Assembly (NCBI GenBank): GCA_947175005.1
Contig: CAMWLD010000118.1
Location: 1-6,973, forward strand
Source of the DNA: an uncultured Ruminococcus sp.
GTDB lineage: Bacteria > Bacillota > Clostridia > Oscillospirales > Ruminococcaceae
Direction: 5' to 3'
Length of the DNA: 6,973 nucleotides
The notes below the pieces were generated by a model, which worked only from the letters and a program-made list of their open reading frames with translations, was not told where the DNA came from and searched no databases. Positions 1-6,252 of the stretch are shown in pieces; position 1 is the first letter of the stretch; each line of letters opens with the position of its first letter. The translations under genes were made by a program, and so were the position numbers.

Positions 1-858
1 GGGAAGCACCATTCCGCCGCTTTCCACAGGCAAGCCGATCTCGTCCGCCGAAATTTCGCCGGAAAATTTTCTTCCCACCGTTTCCCCGATAATATAACCC
101 ATGACCGAGGGGGAAAGCCCCGTAGTATAAGAGTTCAGCAGGAAAAACAGCGGCTCGTCCGAAAGAGCGCCCGTGCAAAGCTCCACCAGATCGTAAATGC
201 AGTCCTCCAGCTTCCAGACCTCCTGCCCCGGACCTCTGCCGTAAGAGGGCGGATCCATAATAATTCCGTCATACCGCCTGCCCCGCCTTATCTCACGGGC
301 AACAAATTTTTCGCAGTCGTCCACTATCCAGCGAATGGGCTTATCGGCAAGTCCCGAAGCTTCGGCATTTTCCCTTGCCCACTGAACCATACCTTTAGAA
401 GCGTCCACATGGCAAACGCTCGCCCCCGCCGCAGCGCAGGCAAGAGTCGCCCCGCCCGTATATGCAAAAAGGTTGAGGATATTTACCTCTTTCCCCTGCT
501 GTCGCCTTTTGAGGATAACCTCCGACATCAGCTCCCAGTTCACCGCCTGTTCGGGAAAAAGCCCCGTGTGCTTAAAGCCCGTGGGACGGATATTAAAGCA
601 AAGCCGCTCCCCGCACGAAAGGGTGTAACCAATCTTCCAGCTGCCCGGCAGCTTACGTGAAAATTTCCACTCGCCGCCTCCCTTGTCCGAGCGGTAGTAA
701 TGCCCGTCCGCCCGCTCCCACAGGGGAGATTTTTTCTCGGTTTTCCAGATGACCTGCGGGTCGGGGCGCACAAGGGAAATATCCCCCCACCTCTCCAGTT
801 TTTCCGAACAAGTACAGTCAATAAGCCTGTAATCTTCCCATCTATCCGCTGCTCTCAA
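1..858 (-). CDS. Class I SAM-dependent methyltransferase, RlmI-like (3' end cut by window edge)
   Basis: Predicted to transfer a methyl group from S-adenosylmethionine, probably to 23S rRNA in the cytoplasm; the exact target is not readable from sequence. The window holds 286 codons. The N-terminal part has the family segment EKLERWGD (residues 19-26) followed by LVRPDPQVIW (29-38). The Rossmann SAM-binding motif I is LNLFAYTGGAT (128-138), an acidic residue after strand 2 lies in VCHVDASKG (148-156), and motif IV is IIMDPPSYGRG (199-209). The end at MVLP is close to where I expect this single-domain family (about 290 residues, without the PUA domain of E. coli RlmI) to finish. The start is TTG: an in-frame TGA lies nine bases upstream and a good GGAGAGGTG site ends seven bases before it. 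The segment NSYTT (242-246) has no Cys, so m5C chemistry is not assured. The gap to the upstream lipoprotein gene is 84 bases, so co-transcription is possible. Confidence 0.88.
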   Translation of the reverse strand, partial: MRAADRWEDYRLIDCTCSEKLERWGDISLVRPDPQVIWKTEKKSPLWERADGHYYRSDKGGGEWKFSRKLPGSWKIGYTLSCGERLCFNIRPTGFKHTGLFPEQAVNWELMSEVILKRRQQGKEVNILNLFAYTGGATLACAAAGASVCHVDASKGMVQWARENAEASGLADKPIRWIVDDCEKFVAREIRRGRRYDGIIMDPPSYGRGPGQEVWKLEDCIYDLVELCTGALSDEPLFFLLNSYTTGLSPSVMGYIIGETVGRKFSGEISADEIGLPVESGGMVLP

Positions 859-942
859 TGGGTCTCACCTCTCCGTATTTTTTGATATGCCAAACATAAT
901 TACATTATCCGATAAAAGCTGCTTTTGCTGCGGGCACATATT

Positions 943-1626
943 TTAAAAATCTGTCCCGATTTGAACATCTTGAATATTGTTCCAATTTATTAATATGCTG
1001 CTGTATTGGCTTTTGCCGGTATATATAATATTATATATCATTCCCGATTCAAAGTAACCTGCATTTATTGAACCTGTAGTACTTCTTTGAAAATCACTGA
1101 AAAAAGAAAATACATCATCGGGTATTGTTGAATCAATACTCTCAAATTTGGTATACTCATTTCCGCCAATATTCATTGTCTCTATCATATTTGAATCATT
1201 GTCAAAAATTCCACTTGCTGCTATTACATCCTTATACCATATATGATAACTTGATGTACCGTCCCCATAATCAAAAGGTTCATCAAGTCTGAAATCCTCG
1301 CTTAAATCAAGAATATCGCTTACCTTGCAGGGCAGCGTAAGCTGAAATCCGTCAATAGTCACCATTTTGCTTATCCGCTCACCCGACCAGCCCTCGGGAA
1401 ATGACGGTATAATTTTATCTGTATTATTATCAATTAAGTAAGGCACACCGTTCTCGTCATATTCCATTTGGTATCTTGGTTTCTCCGTGTCTGCACTTTC
1501 ACCGGCAGTTGTTGTCTGCTCGGTCGTCTGCTCGGTATTGACCGTTTCTTCCTCGACCTTTCCCCCGCACCCCGCCAAGCCGAGCATCATAACGACCGCA
1601 GCCGCAAAAAATCTTTTATGTTTCAT
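943..1626 (-). CDS. Small surface lipoprotein of unknown function
   Basis: I do not recognise a specific family. The 227-residue product starts with a lipoprotein signal peptide: basic MKHKRFF, a hydrophobic core at about residues 8-18, and a lipobox LAGC with the lipidated Cys at position 20. It is therefore predicted to be exported and anchored on the outer face of the membrane. Residues 24-48 form a Glu/Thr-rich disordered linker. The rest is a mostly polar, acidic domain that includes TIDGFQLTLPCKVSDILDL (about 90-108), a pattern I associate with small clostridial lipoproteins. There are no evident catalytic motifs. The ATG start is preceded by GGGAGG with normal spacing. The gene is visibly AT-richer than its neighbours (many AAT, ATA and TAT codons), which could mean later acquisition or simply relaxed composition. 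It appears to have its own promoter just upstream. Confidence 0.85.
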   Translation of the reverse strand: MKHKRFFAAAVVMMLGLAGCGGKVEEETVNTEQTTEQTTTAGESADTEKPRYQMEYDENGVPYLIDNNTDKIIPSFPEGWSGERISKMVTIDGFQLTLPCKVSDILDLSEDFRLDEPFDYGDGTSSYHIWYKDVIAASGIFDNDSNMIETMNIGGNEYTKFESIDSTIPDDVFSFFSDFQRSTTGSINAGYFESGMIYNIIYTGKSQYSSILINWNNIQDVQIGTDF

Positions 1627-1665
1627 AATAAACCTCCCGTTTTTTCCGTCGATATGTATTTTATA

Positions 1666-1694
1666 ATTATAATTTGTTTCTGAAACACATTCGA
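1666..1694 (-). promoter_or_regulatory. Probable sigma-A type promoter of the lipoprotein gene
   Basis: On the minus strand a perfect TATAAT (1671-1666) is preceded, after 17 bases, by a weak -35 candidate TCGAAT (1694-1689, half matching TTGACA). Transcription would start near 1659, giving a short leader that contains the GGGAGG ribosome site. A second TATAAA lies just downstream and could be used instead. Confidence 0.5.
1675..1687. repeat. Perfect inverted repeat inside the promoter spacer (operator candidate)
   Basis: On the minus strand TGTTTCAGAAACA is a perfect 6+1+6 inverted repeat. It sits wholly between the proposed -35 and -10 of the lipoprotein promoter, a position where a bound repressor would block RNA polymerase. 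The stem and single-base centre suit a DNA-binding dimer better than an RNA hairpin. The regulator is unknown. Confidence 0.4.
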
Positions 1695-1700
1695 CATTTT

Positions 1701-1733
1701 CTTGCCTCTTGCCTCTTTTTCTCTTGCTTCTTC
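1701..1733 (-). repeat. Low-complexity GCAAGAG/GAAGCAA repeat patch
   Basis: Read on the minus strand, this is a purine-only-plus-C stretch with two tandem GAGGCAA units following an AGAAGCAAGAG unit. It closely resembles the patch at 6945-6973, which lies on the other strand. It sits between the stop codon of the mutase-like gene and the lipoprotein promoter and is not part of any supported gene. It looks like a short dispersed minisatellite-type element. Confidence 0.55.
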
Positions 1734-1756
1734 ACAGCGCACATCGGTATTTTTCC

Positions 1757-3118
1757 TTACATTGTACTTTGCTTTACCACCTTAGCTATCCTCATAGCCA
1801 TAGTGTTCGCCTCGTCAAACCGCTTTCCTTCAACCATTACACGGATAACAGGCTCTTTGCTGCTCTCTCTGACGATTATCCTGCCGCCGCCTTTGAGCTG
1901 CTTTTCGCATTCGGAAATAACCTTTTCTATCTCATCGTTATTTTTCCATGCCTCTTTCCAGCGCTTGTCTATCTTAACGTTCACCATTACCTGCGGATAA
2001 CGCTCCATGACCGCCGCAAGCTCTGATAAAGGCTTGCCTGTCCGCTTCATTACCGACAGCAGCTGAATCGCCGTAAGCTGACCGTCCGCCATTCGGGAAA
2101 TATTCGGGAAATATATCCTCCCCGACTGTTCCCCTCCAAGGGAATATTTTCCGTCATACAGACGCTCGGTCATATATCTGCTGTCCGACCGTGAGGTGAC
2201 TATTTTTATCCCCTTGCCTTGTGCAAAAAAGGTGAATCCCACATTGGCGGAGGCAGGCACTACAACCGCATTGTCCTTGAGCACGCCCCTTTCCTGCATA
2301 TCCCCCGCAAAAATTGCCGTCAGCTTGTCTCCGTCGCAGATATTGCCCTCTTCGTCCACAGCAACGCACCGCCCCCCGTCTGCGTCAAAGGCAAGCCCGC
2401 AGTCGCAGCCGTTCTCTTTCATAAATTCAATAAGCCCCACCGAATGGGAAACGCCGCAGTCCCTGTTCACATTTATCCCGTCGGGCTGGCAATTCAGCAG
2501 ATACACCTTAGCCTCCAGCCCCGTAAAAAGCCTCTGCGCCGTGGAGCAGACTGCACCGTTGGCGCAGTCCACCGCAATTTTAAGCCCCGCAAGGTTTTTC
2601 TCCCCCGATTCCCTTATGTGGCGGATATAGTAGCCTATAAGTCCCGGCTCTTCGGTGCGCCGCCCTACCGAGGCTCCGCTTTTGAGCGCCATGTTCAGCT
2701 TTTCCCTTTCACCGTAAACAAGCGCCTCTATCTGCTCCATGGTATCCTTGGGGATACGTCCACCGTTTCCCGAAAACATACGAACAGCGTTTTTCTCCAC
2801 ATCTCCACGGGGGCTTGATATCATAATGCCGCCGTCTGCACCATAATGCCTCGTAAGATACGCCACCGCAGGCGCAGGGGCAACCCCCAGGCTCACCACG
2901 TCCGCCCCCGCCGCCATAAGTCCCGCACACAGAGCCGATTCAATAATATCCGAGGTAATTCGTGTGTCCTTGCCAATAAGCACCCGAACTCCCCTGCCCG
3001 ATTTTCTGCAAAGCAGGGTCGCAATGGCTTTTCCCGTATTCAGGGCAAGTCCCGGGGTAAGCTCTGTTACAGCAATACCCTCAAGTCCTCCCGAGCCGAA
3101 TATTTTTTTCTTGCTCAA
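1757..3118 (-). CDS. Phosphoglucosamine mutase (GlmM)-like protein with altered active site; probable pseudoenzyme
   Basis: The protein belongs to the alpha-D-phosphohexomutase superfamily. At 453 residues it has the normal GlmM length, and the four-domain order is recognisable. GlmM converts glucosamine-6-phosphate to glucosamine-1-phosphate for cell-wall precursors, but here the key loops differ from the consensus (from memory). The N-terminal FGTDGIRG is FGSGGLEG (7-14). The phosphoserine loop ISASHNP is ISSPRGD (100-106), putting Pro where the catalytic Ser belongs, with Ser one place earlier. The metal loop DGDADR is DADGGR (245-250), losing the third Asp. The sugar loop GEQSGH is GEQSGR (329-334 region). 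The phosphate loop RPSGTEP is RESSKEP (417-423). The fold-defining sequence around each loop is well kept. The start is TTG, fixed by an in-frame TAG nine bases upstream and a GAAAGGGGG site. It lies downstream of ruvB across 131 bases. A sensor or regulatory role is inference; a normal mutase is unlikely. Confidence 0.88.
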   Translation of the reverse strand: MSKKKIFGSGGLEGIAVTELTPGLALNTGKAIATLLCRKSGRGVRVLIGKDTRITSDIIESALCAGLMAAGADVVSLGVAPAPAVAYLTRHYGADGGIMISSPRGDVEKNAVRMFSGNGGRIPKDTMEQIEALVYGEREKLNMALKSGASVGRRTEEPGLIGYYIRHIRESGEKNLAGLKIAVDCANGAVCSTAQRLFTGLEAKVYLLNCQPDGINVNRDCGVSHSVGLIEFMKENGCDCGLAFDADGGRCVAVDEEGNICDGDKLTAIFAGDMQERGVLKDNAVVVPASANVGFTFFAQGKGIKIVTSRSDSRYMTERLYDGKYSLGGEQSGRIYFPNISRMADGQLTAIQLLSVMKRTGKPLSELAAVMERYPQVMVNVKIDKRWKEAWKNNDEIEKVISECEKQLKGGGRIIVRESSKEPVIRVMVEGKRFDEANTMAMRIAKVVKQSTM

Positions 3119-3145
3119 ACAAGCCTACCCCCTTTCAGAGTTTAT

Positions 3146-3151
3146 TTTATA
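3146..3151 (-). promoter_or_regulatory. Possible -10 element for the mutase-like gene
   Basis: TATAAA (3151-3146 on the minus strand, in the context CACTATAAAAT) stands a suitable distance before the ribosome site and TTG start at 3118. I see no convincing -35 at 16-18 bases upstream, so this is a weak call. Read-through from ruvB is an alternative. Confidence 0.3.
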
Positions 3152-3205
3152 GTGATTGAACTTTGCTGCTTGTGTGATACGAAATTTATTGTTTATTTAC
3201 CGATA

Positions 3206-3235
3206 TTACAATCTGCATACCGTACAGCATTGTAA
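3206..3235. repeat. Imperfect inverted repeat downstream of ruvB
   Basis: TTACAAT (3206-3212) and ATTGTAA (3229-3235) are exact complements. Inside them CTG/CAG (3213-3215 with 3225-3227) extends the stem after one bulged base, leaving a nine-base loop. It lies just after the ruvB stop on the transcribed strand. No U-run follows, so it is not a classical intrinsic terminator; it could stabilise the 3' end of the ruv mRNA or be a protein-binding site. Confidence 0.4.
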
Positions 3236-3249
3236 ATGACAGCGAGCTG

Positions 3250-4302
3250 CTAACTAAACAGCGACGTTTGTCCCTCCGCACTCGGCGGTTCATATCCCAG
3301 ATGCCTGTACGCCAAAGCAGTAACGCACCTGCCGCGGGGAGTCCTTGCAAGAAAGCCCAGCTGCATAAGAAAAGGCTCGCAAACGTCCTCCAATGTAACA
3401 GCCTCCTCGCCTATGGCGGCAGCCAAGGTCTCAAGACCTGCAGGGCCGCCGTTGTAGCCCTTTATGAGCATTTCAAGCAGTCGCTTGTCAAGACTGTCCA
3501 GCCCCAGCTTGTCTATCTCCATTCTGTCAAGGGCAATGGAAGCTATCTCTCTGGTGATCTTACCGCCGCCCATTACCTCCGCAAAATCCCTTGCACGTCG
3601 CAGCAGACGGTTGGCAATTCTCGGAGTTCCTCTGGAGCGCCCCGCAATTTCCATAGCCCCGCTTTTATCGCAGGCAATACCCAGAATGACCGCTGAGCGG
3701 AGGATTATATCGCAAAGCTGCTCGGGAGTGTAAAGCTCCAGCCGCTGAACAATGCCGAATCTGTCCCGCAAGGGCGCAGTCAGCTGCCCTGCACGGGTGG
3801 TAGCGCCCACTAAAGTGAACCTGTTCAGATTCATGGAAAAGGAGCGGGCAGAAGGACCCTTGCCAATTATAATATCCAGCTTGAAATCCTCCATGGCAGG
3901 GTACAGCACTTCCTCAATGGCACGGGAGAGCCTGTGTATCTCGTCTATGAAAAGCACATCCCCCTCGTTAAGGTTGGTTATAAGCGCCACCAGATCCCCC
4001 GGCTTTTCAATGGCAGGGCCTGCGGTAGTACGGATATTTACCCCCATTTCATGAGCAATAATGGAGGCAAGAGTAGTCTTGCCCAAGCCCGGAGGGCCGT
4101 AAAGCAGCACATGGTCAAGGCTCTCATTCCTGTTAAGGGCAGCCTTGATGTATATTCCCAGATTTTCCTTTACCTTGTCCTGCCCTATATATTCGTTAAG
4201 GGCTTTCGGGCGCAGGGAATAGTCAAAATCATCTCCGTCCGACTCTATCGGCTCACGGGAAACTATCCGTTCCTCAAATTCAATATCGCTTTGTTCAAGC
4301 AA
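3250..4302 (-). CDS. ruvB: Holliday junction branch-migration ATPase RuvB
   Basis: RuvB is the AAA+ motor that forms hexameric rings on either side of RuvA at a four-way DNA junction and drives branch migration with ATP. Counting from the GTG at 4311, the product has Walker A GPPGLGKT (72-79), Walker B VLFIDEIH (119-126), the RuvB signature GATTRAG (169-175) that holds sensor 1 and a likely arginine finger, DRFG (183-186), a sensor 2 segment [15 protein letters not shown] (228-242) and a C-terminal winged-helix domain with [10 protein letters not shown] (319-328). Length is the family norm. I place the start at TTG 4302 because the sequence AGGCGGTGA, one base off the ideal ribosome site, lies five bases before it; the in-frame GTG at 4311 overlaps that site. 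Unusually, an unrelated gene separates it from ruvA, though spacing (36 bases) suggests one transcript. Confidence 0.97.
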   Translation of the reverse strand: MLEQSDIEFEERIVSREPIESDGDDFDYSLRPKALNEYIGQDKVKENLGIYIKAALNRNESLDHVLLYGPPGLGKTTLASIIAHEMGVNIRTTAGPAIEKPGDLVALITNLNEGDVLFIDEIHRLSRAIEEVLYPAMEDFKLDIIIGKGPSARSFSMNLNRFTLVGATTRAGQLTAPLRDRFGIVQRLELYTPEQLCDIILRSAVILGIACDKSGAMEIAGRSRGTPRIANRLLRRARDFAEVMGGGKITREIASIALDRMEIDKLGLDSLDKRLLEMLIKGYNGGPAGLETLAAAIGEEAVTLEDVCEPFLMQLGFLARTPRGRCVTALAYRHLGYEPPSAEGQTSLFS

Positions 4303-4307
4303 ATCAT

Positions 4308-4316
4308 TCACCGCCT
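4308..4316 (-). promoter_or_regulatory. Strong ribosome binding site deciding the ruvB start
   Basis: AGGCGGTGA on the minus strand matches the ideal AGGAGGTGA at eight of nine bases. It covers the candidate GTG start (4311-4309), which therefore cannot easily be the initiation codon, and is well placed for the TTG at 4302-4300. An ATG at 4307-4305 is out of frame. Confidence 0.6.
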
Positions 4317-4338
4317 AAAATGGGTTATTTTTCTCTGT

Positions 4339-5550
4339 CTATTCCTCGTCATTGCTTGGTGGAGTTATATTTTCCACAAAGGGACGCTTCCATTTGGCCG
4401 TCTGCTTTGTGGCAATGACCGCCAGGGGCATACACATTTCATCGGAGGTAAAGCCGCCGAAGCCTGCCTTATCCGCAGGGCGGTGCTTTTCATTGAGCGC
4501 CCTGAACTTCATTGACTTGTCGCTTATGGCAAAGGCGCAGTAATCCCCCAGGAAGTCGTAGACCTTGCCTGTGAGTCTGCCCGTGCCGAAAAGCTCTCTG
4601 CGGAGTATTTCCGAGCGGGACATAAGCATAAAGTCCTCGGAAAAGTTCTCGGCAAACAGTCTCTCAAAATCGCTGCGCCTGTCGTATTTCACAAAGAAAT
4701 TCGCCGACCGTCCCCCGAATGAGGGCGGCATTACAAGGCAGTCGCATATTGCAGGGCGCAGATTAAGCATATATTCCTCGGAAATATCCGTCATTCCGTA
4801 GCTTGATGTCAGGATAAAGACCGTGTCGGTAAGGGTTTTTGAAAGTCCGACCACAGTGTCCGCAATGTCCTTTATTATCTGCCGCACCTGCTCGCTTTTG
4901 CAGCCGTATTTTGCCGCCGCCTTTGCGGGAGTGTCCCAGGAAACAAAGGTAAATGTGTTCTGATCGGTGTCCGCTATCTTATCTATCAGGTCAAACATTC
5001 TTACAGGAGTTTCGGCAACCTTGTGGTAGCTTTTGTTTTCCGCTATCCTTATTCCCTTTGGGGCAATGGAAAAGGGCTGCACGCCGCCGATAATGGAATC
5101 TGCGATCTCTCCGAAAATGTTTTCATAGGGCATTACAAAATCCGCTATATTGGCAAATGCCACAGGCTGATTTGAATAGGGGTCAAGGTTGGAGGAAAGC
5201 TCCACCGTGCGGCAAAGCTCCTTAAAAAACATCGTCTGCCCCAGTCTGCCGTGCTGTGCGGGAGAAAGACCCGTCAGGCAGCTGACATCCGCCGCCGCAG
5301 GGCAGCAGGGGCACACGGAGGTAACATATCCTGTCATATTCTCCATTAAAGCGTCCGTGGGGGAAAGACAGTCCTTGAACATATTTTCCCCTGCGCCTCC
5401 TAAAATTATCAGCACCACGTTCTTGTACATACGCCTGAGAACATTATCTATCTCGGGCAGCGTGGGAACATTTGTACTTATCCGATAAAACTTTCTTACG
5501 GAGGCAATAACGTTTATAACGGATTTTTTATAATTGGGATAAACAAGCAT
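4339..5550 (-). CDS. Alkaline phosphatase superfamily (type I phosphodiesterase/NPP-like) protein lacking catalytic residues
   Basis: The 403-residue protein has the scaffold of the clostridial 'alkaline phosphatase family protein' group: VYPNYKKSVINVIASV (3-18), PTLPEID (29-35), KNVVLIIL (43-50), an STxxPxxAA-like stretch with TGLSPAQHGRLG (93-104), FFKEL (108-112), PYENIFGEI (141-149), PPSFGGRSANFFVK (275-288) and TSDEMCMPLAVI (368-379). In active members these frame two metals and a Thr nucleophile. Aligned by eye, the ligand Asp is G51, the nucleophile is P84, the DxxxH pair is A209/A213, the DH pair is S250/Y251 and the last His is F364. It should therefore be unable to hydrolyse phosphoesters by the usual mechanism. 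There is no signal peptide or clear membrane segment, so it is probably cytoplasmic. The ATG at 5550 has AAAGGGG seven bases upstream. It sits 67 bases after ruvA and 36 before ruvB, within the ruv operon. Function unknown; a binding or regulatory role is inference. Confidence 0.85.
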   Translation of the reverse strand: MLVYPNYKKSVINVIASVRKFYRISTNVPTLPEIDNVLRRMYKNVVLIILGGAGENMFKDCLSPTDALMENMTGYVTSVCPCCPAAADVSCLTGLSPAQHGRLGQTMFFKELCRTVELSSNLDPYSNQPVAFANIADFVMPYENIFGEIADSIIGGVQPFSIAPKGIRIAENKSYHKVAETPVRMFDLIDKIADTDQNTFTFVSWDTPAKAAAKYGCKSEQVRQIIKDIADTVVGLSKTLTDTVFILTSSYGMTDISEEYMLNLRPAICDCLVMPPSFGGRSANFFVKYDRRSDFERLFAENFSEDFMLMSRSEILRRELFGTGRLTGKVYDFLGDYCAFAISDKSMKFRALNEKHRPADKAGFGGFTSDEMCMPLAVIATKQTAKWKRPFVENITPPSNDEE

Positions 5551-5617
5551 ATGAATGCCCCTTTCATCGCAAAGTTTGAAATATCGCCGATCGTTTGGCC
5601 TTTAAAACGTGAAAATA

Positions 5618-6229
5618 TCACTTGAATTTGGCAAGACTTTTAAGCGCCCCTCTGATAAGCTCCTCCGCCGAAAGATTCGGGTCAAGCTGCGCCACAGCCG
5701 CCTCCGCCTCTCCGTCGGAATATCCAAGCACCAGCAGCGCCTCCACAGCATCGGAAGCAGCCCCGCCTCGCAGCGCCGCCATACCGCCTCCCGAGGAGGG
5801 AGCAAAGCCCGCAGGCTCAAGCTTTTCCTTTGAAATTTTATCTTTAAGCTCCAGCACTATCCTCTGCGCCATTTTCTGACCTACGCCTCTTGCCTTGGTC
5901 AGCTGTTTAAAATTGCTTGTAGCCACCGCCAGGGCAAAGGAATTGGGATCCATATCCGATAAAATCGACAGCGCCGCCTTTGCGCCCACTCCGGTCACTC
6001 CCAAAAGCATCTGAAAGCTTCGCAGCTCCGCTTTGGAGTAAAACCCGAACAGCGAGACTCCGTCCTGGGTGACCTGCATATATGTATAAAGCGTTTCCTC
6101 GCCGCCCTCATTGCCAAGCGCTGCAAGGGTGTTGTAGGTGGTACGGCAGGCATATCCCACCCCTGCGCATTCTATCACCGCAAGCCCTGCTTCTTTTACC
6201 GTCAGCGTGCCTCTTAAACTGTAGATCAT
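5618..6229 (-). CDS. ruvA: Holliday junction DNA-binding protein RuvA
   Basis: RuvA binds four-way junctions as a tetramer, holds them open and square, and loads the RuvB rings. The 203 residues equal the E. coli length. The N-terminal OB-fold domain starts MIYSLRGTLTVKE and ends near FGFYSKAE (61-68). Two helix-hairpin-helix motifs follow: LLGVTGVGAKAALSIL (75-90) and LTKARGVGQKMAQRIVLEL (110-128). A flexible Gly/Ser/Pro-rich linker (about 134-157) leads to the C-terminal RuvB-contacting domain (about 158-203, SDAVEALLVLGYSDGEAE). I chose the ATG at 6229 because it has AGAGGGGAG seven bases upstream and matches the conserved start of the family; the reading frame stays open upstream to 6283 but that would overlap ruvC. 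The gap to ruvC is only 23 bases, so the two are surely co-transcribed. Confidence 0.97.
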   Translation of the reverse strand: MIYSLRGTLTVKEAGLAVIECAGVGYACRTTYNTLAALGNEGGEETLYTYMQVTQDGVSLFGFYSKAELRSFQMLLGVTGVGAKAALSILSDMDPNSFALAVATSNFKQLTKARGVGQKMAQRIVLELKDKISKEKLEPAGFAPSSGGGMAALRGGAASDAVEALLVLGYSDGEAEAAVAQLDPNLSAEELIRGALKSLAKFK

Positions 6230-6252
6230 ATAAAAACTCCCCTCTGAATCGG

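Noticed and set aside
911..935. Possible terminator hairpin after the lipoprotein gene (AAAAGCAGCTTTT with nearby GCAGC copies)
   Set aside because: The best stem is about four A-T pairs and no proper U-run follows, so it cannot be supported as a terminator.
2219..2818. Open reading frame of 199 codons on the plus strand
   Set aside because: Antisense to the mutase-like gene, whose protein similarity is unambiguous; no independent support.
3934..4515. Open reading frame of 193 codons on the plus strand
   Set aside because: It lies opposite ruvB and the start of the phosphatase-like gene's 3' end, has no family resemblance or ribosome site, and is explained as a shadow of the real genes.
1757..5550. 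Frameshift or sequencing error as cause of the odd active-site loops
   Set aside because: Both reading frames are continuous and the residues on either side of every altered loop match the family, so single local frameshifts do not explain the changes.
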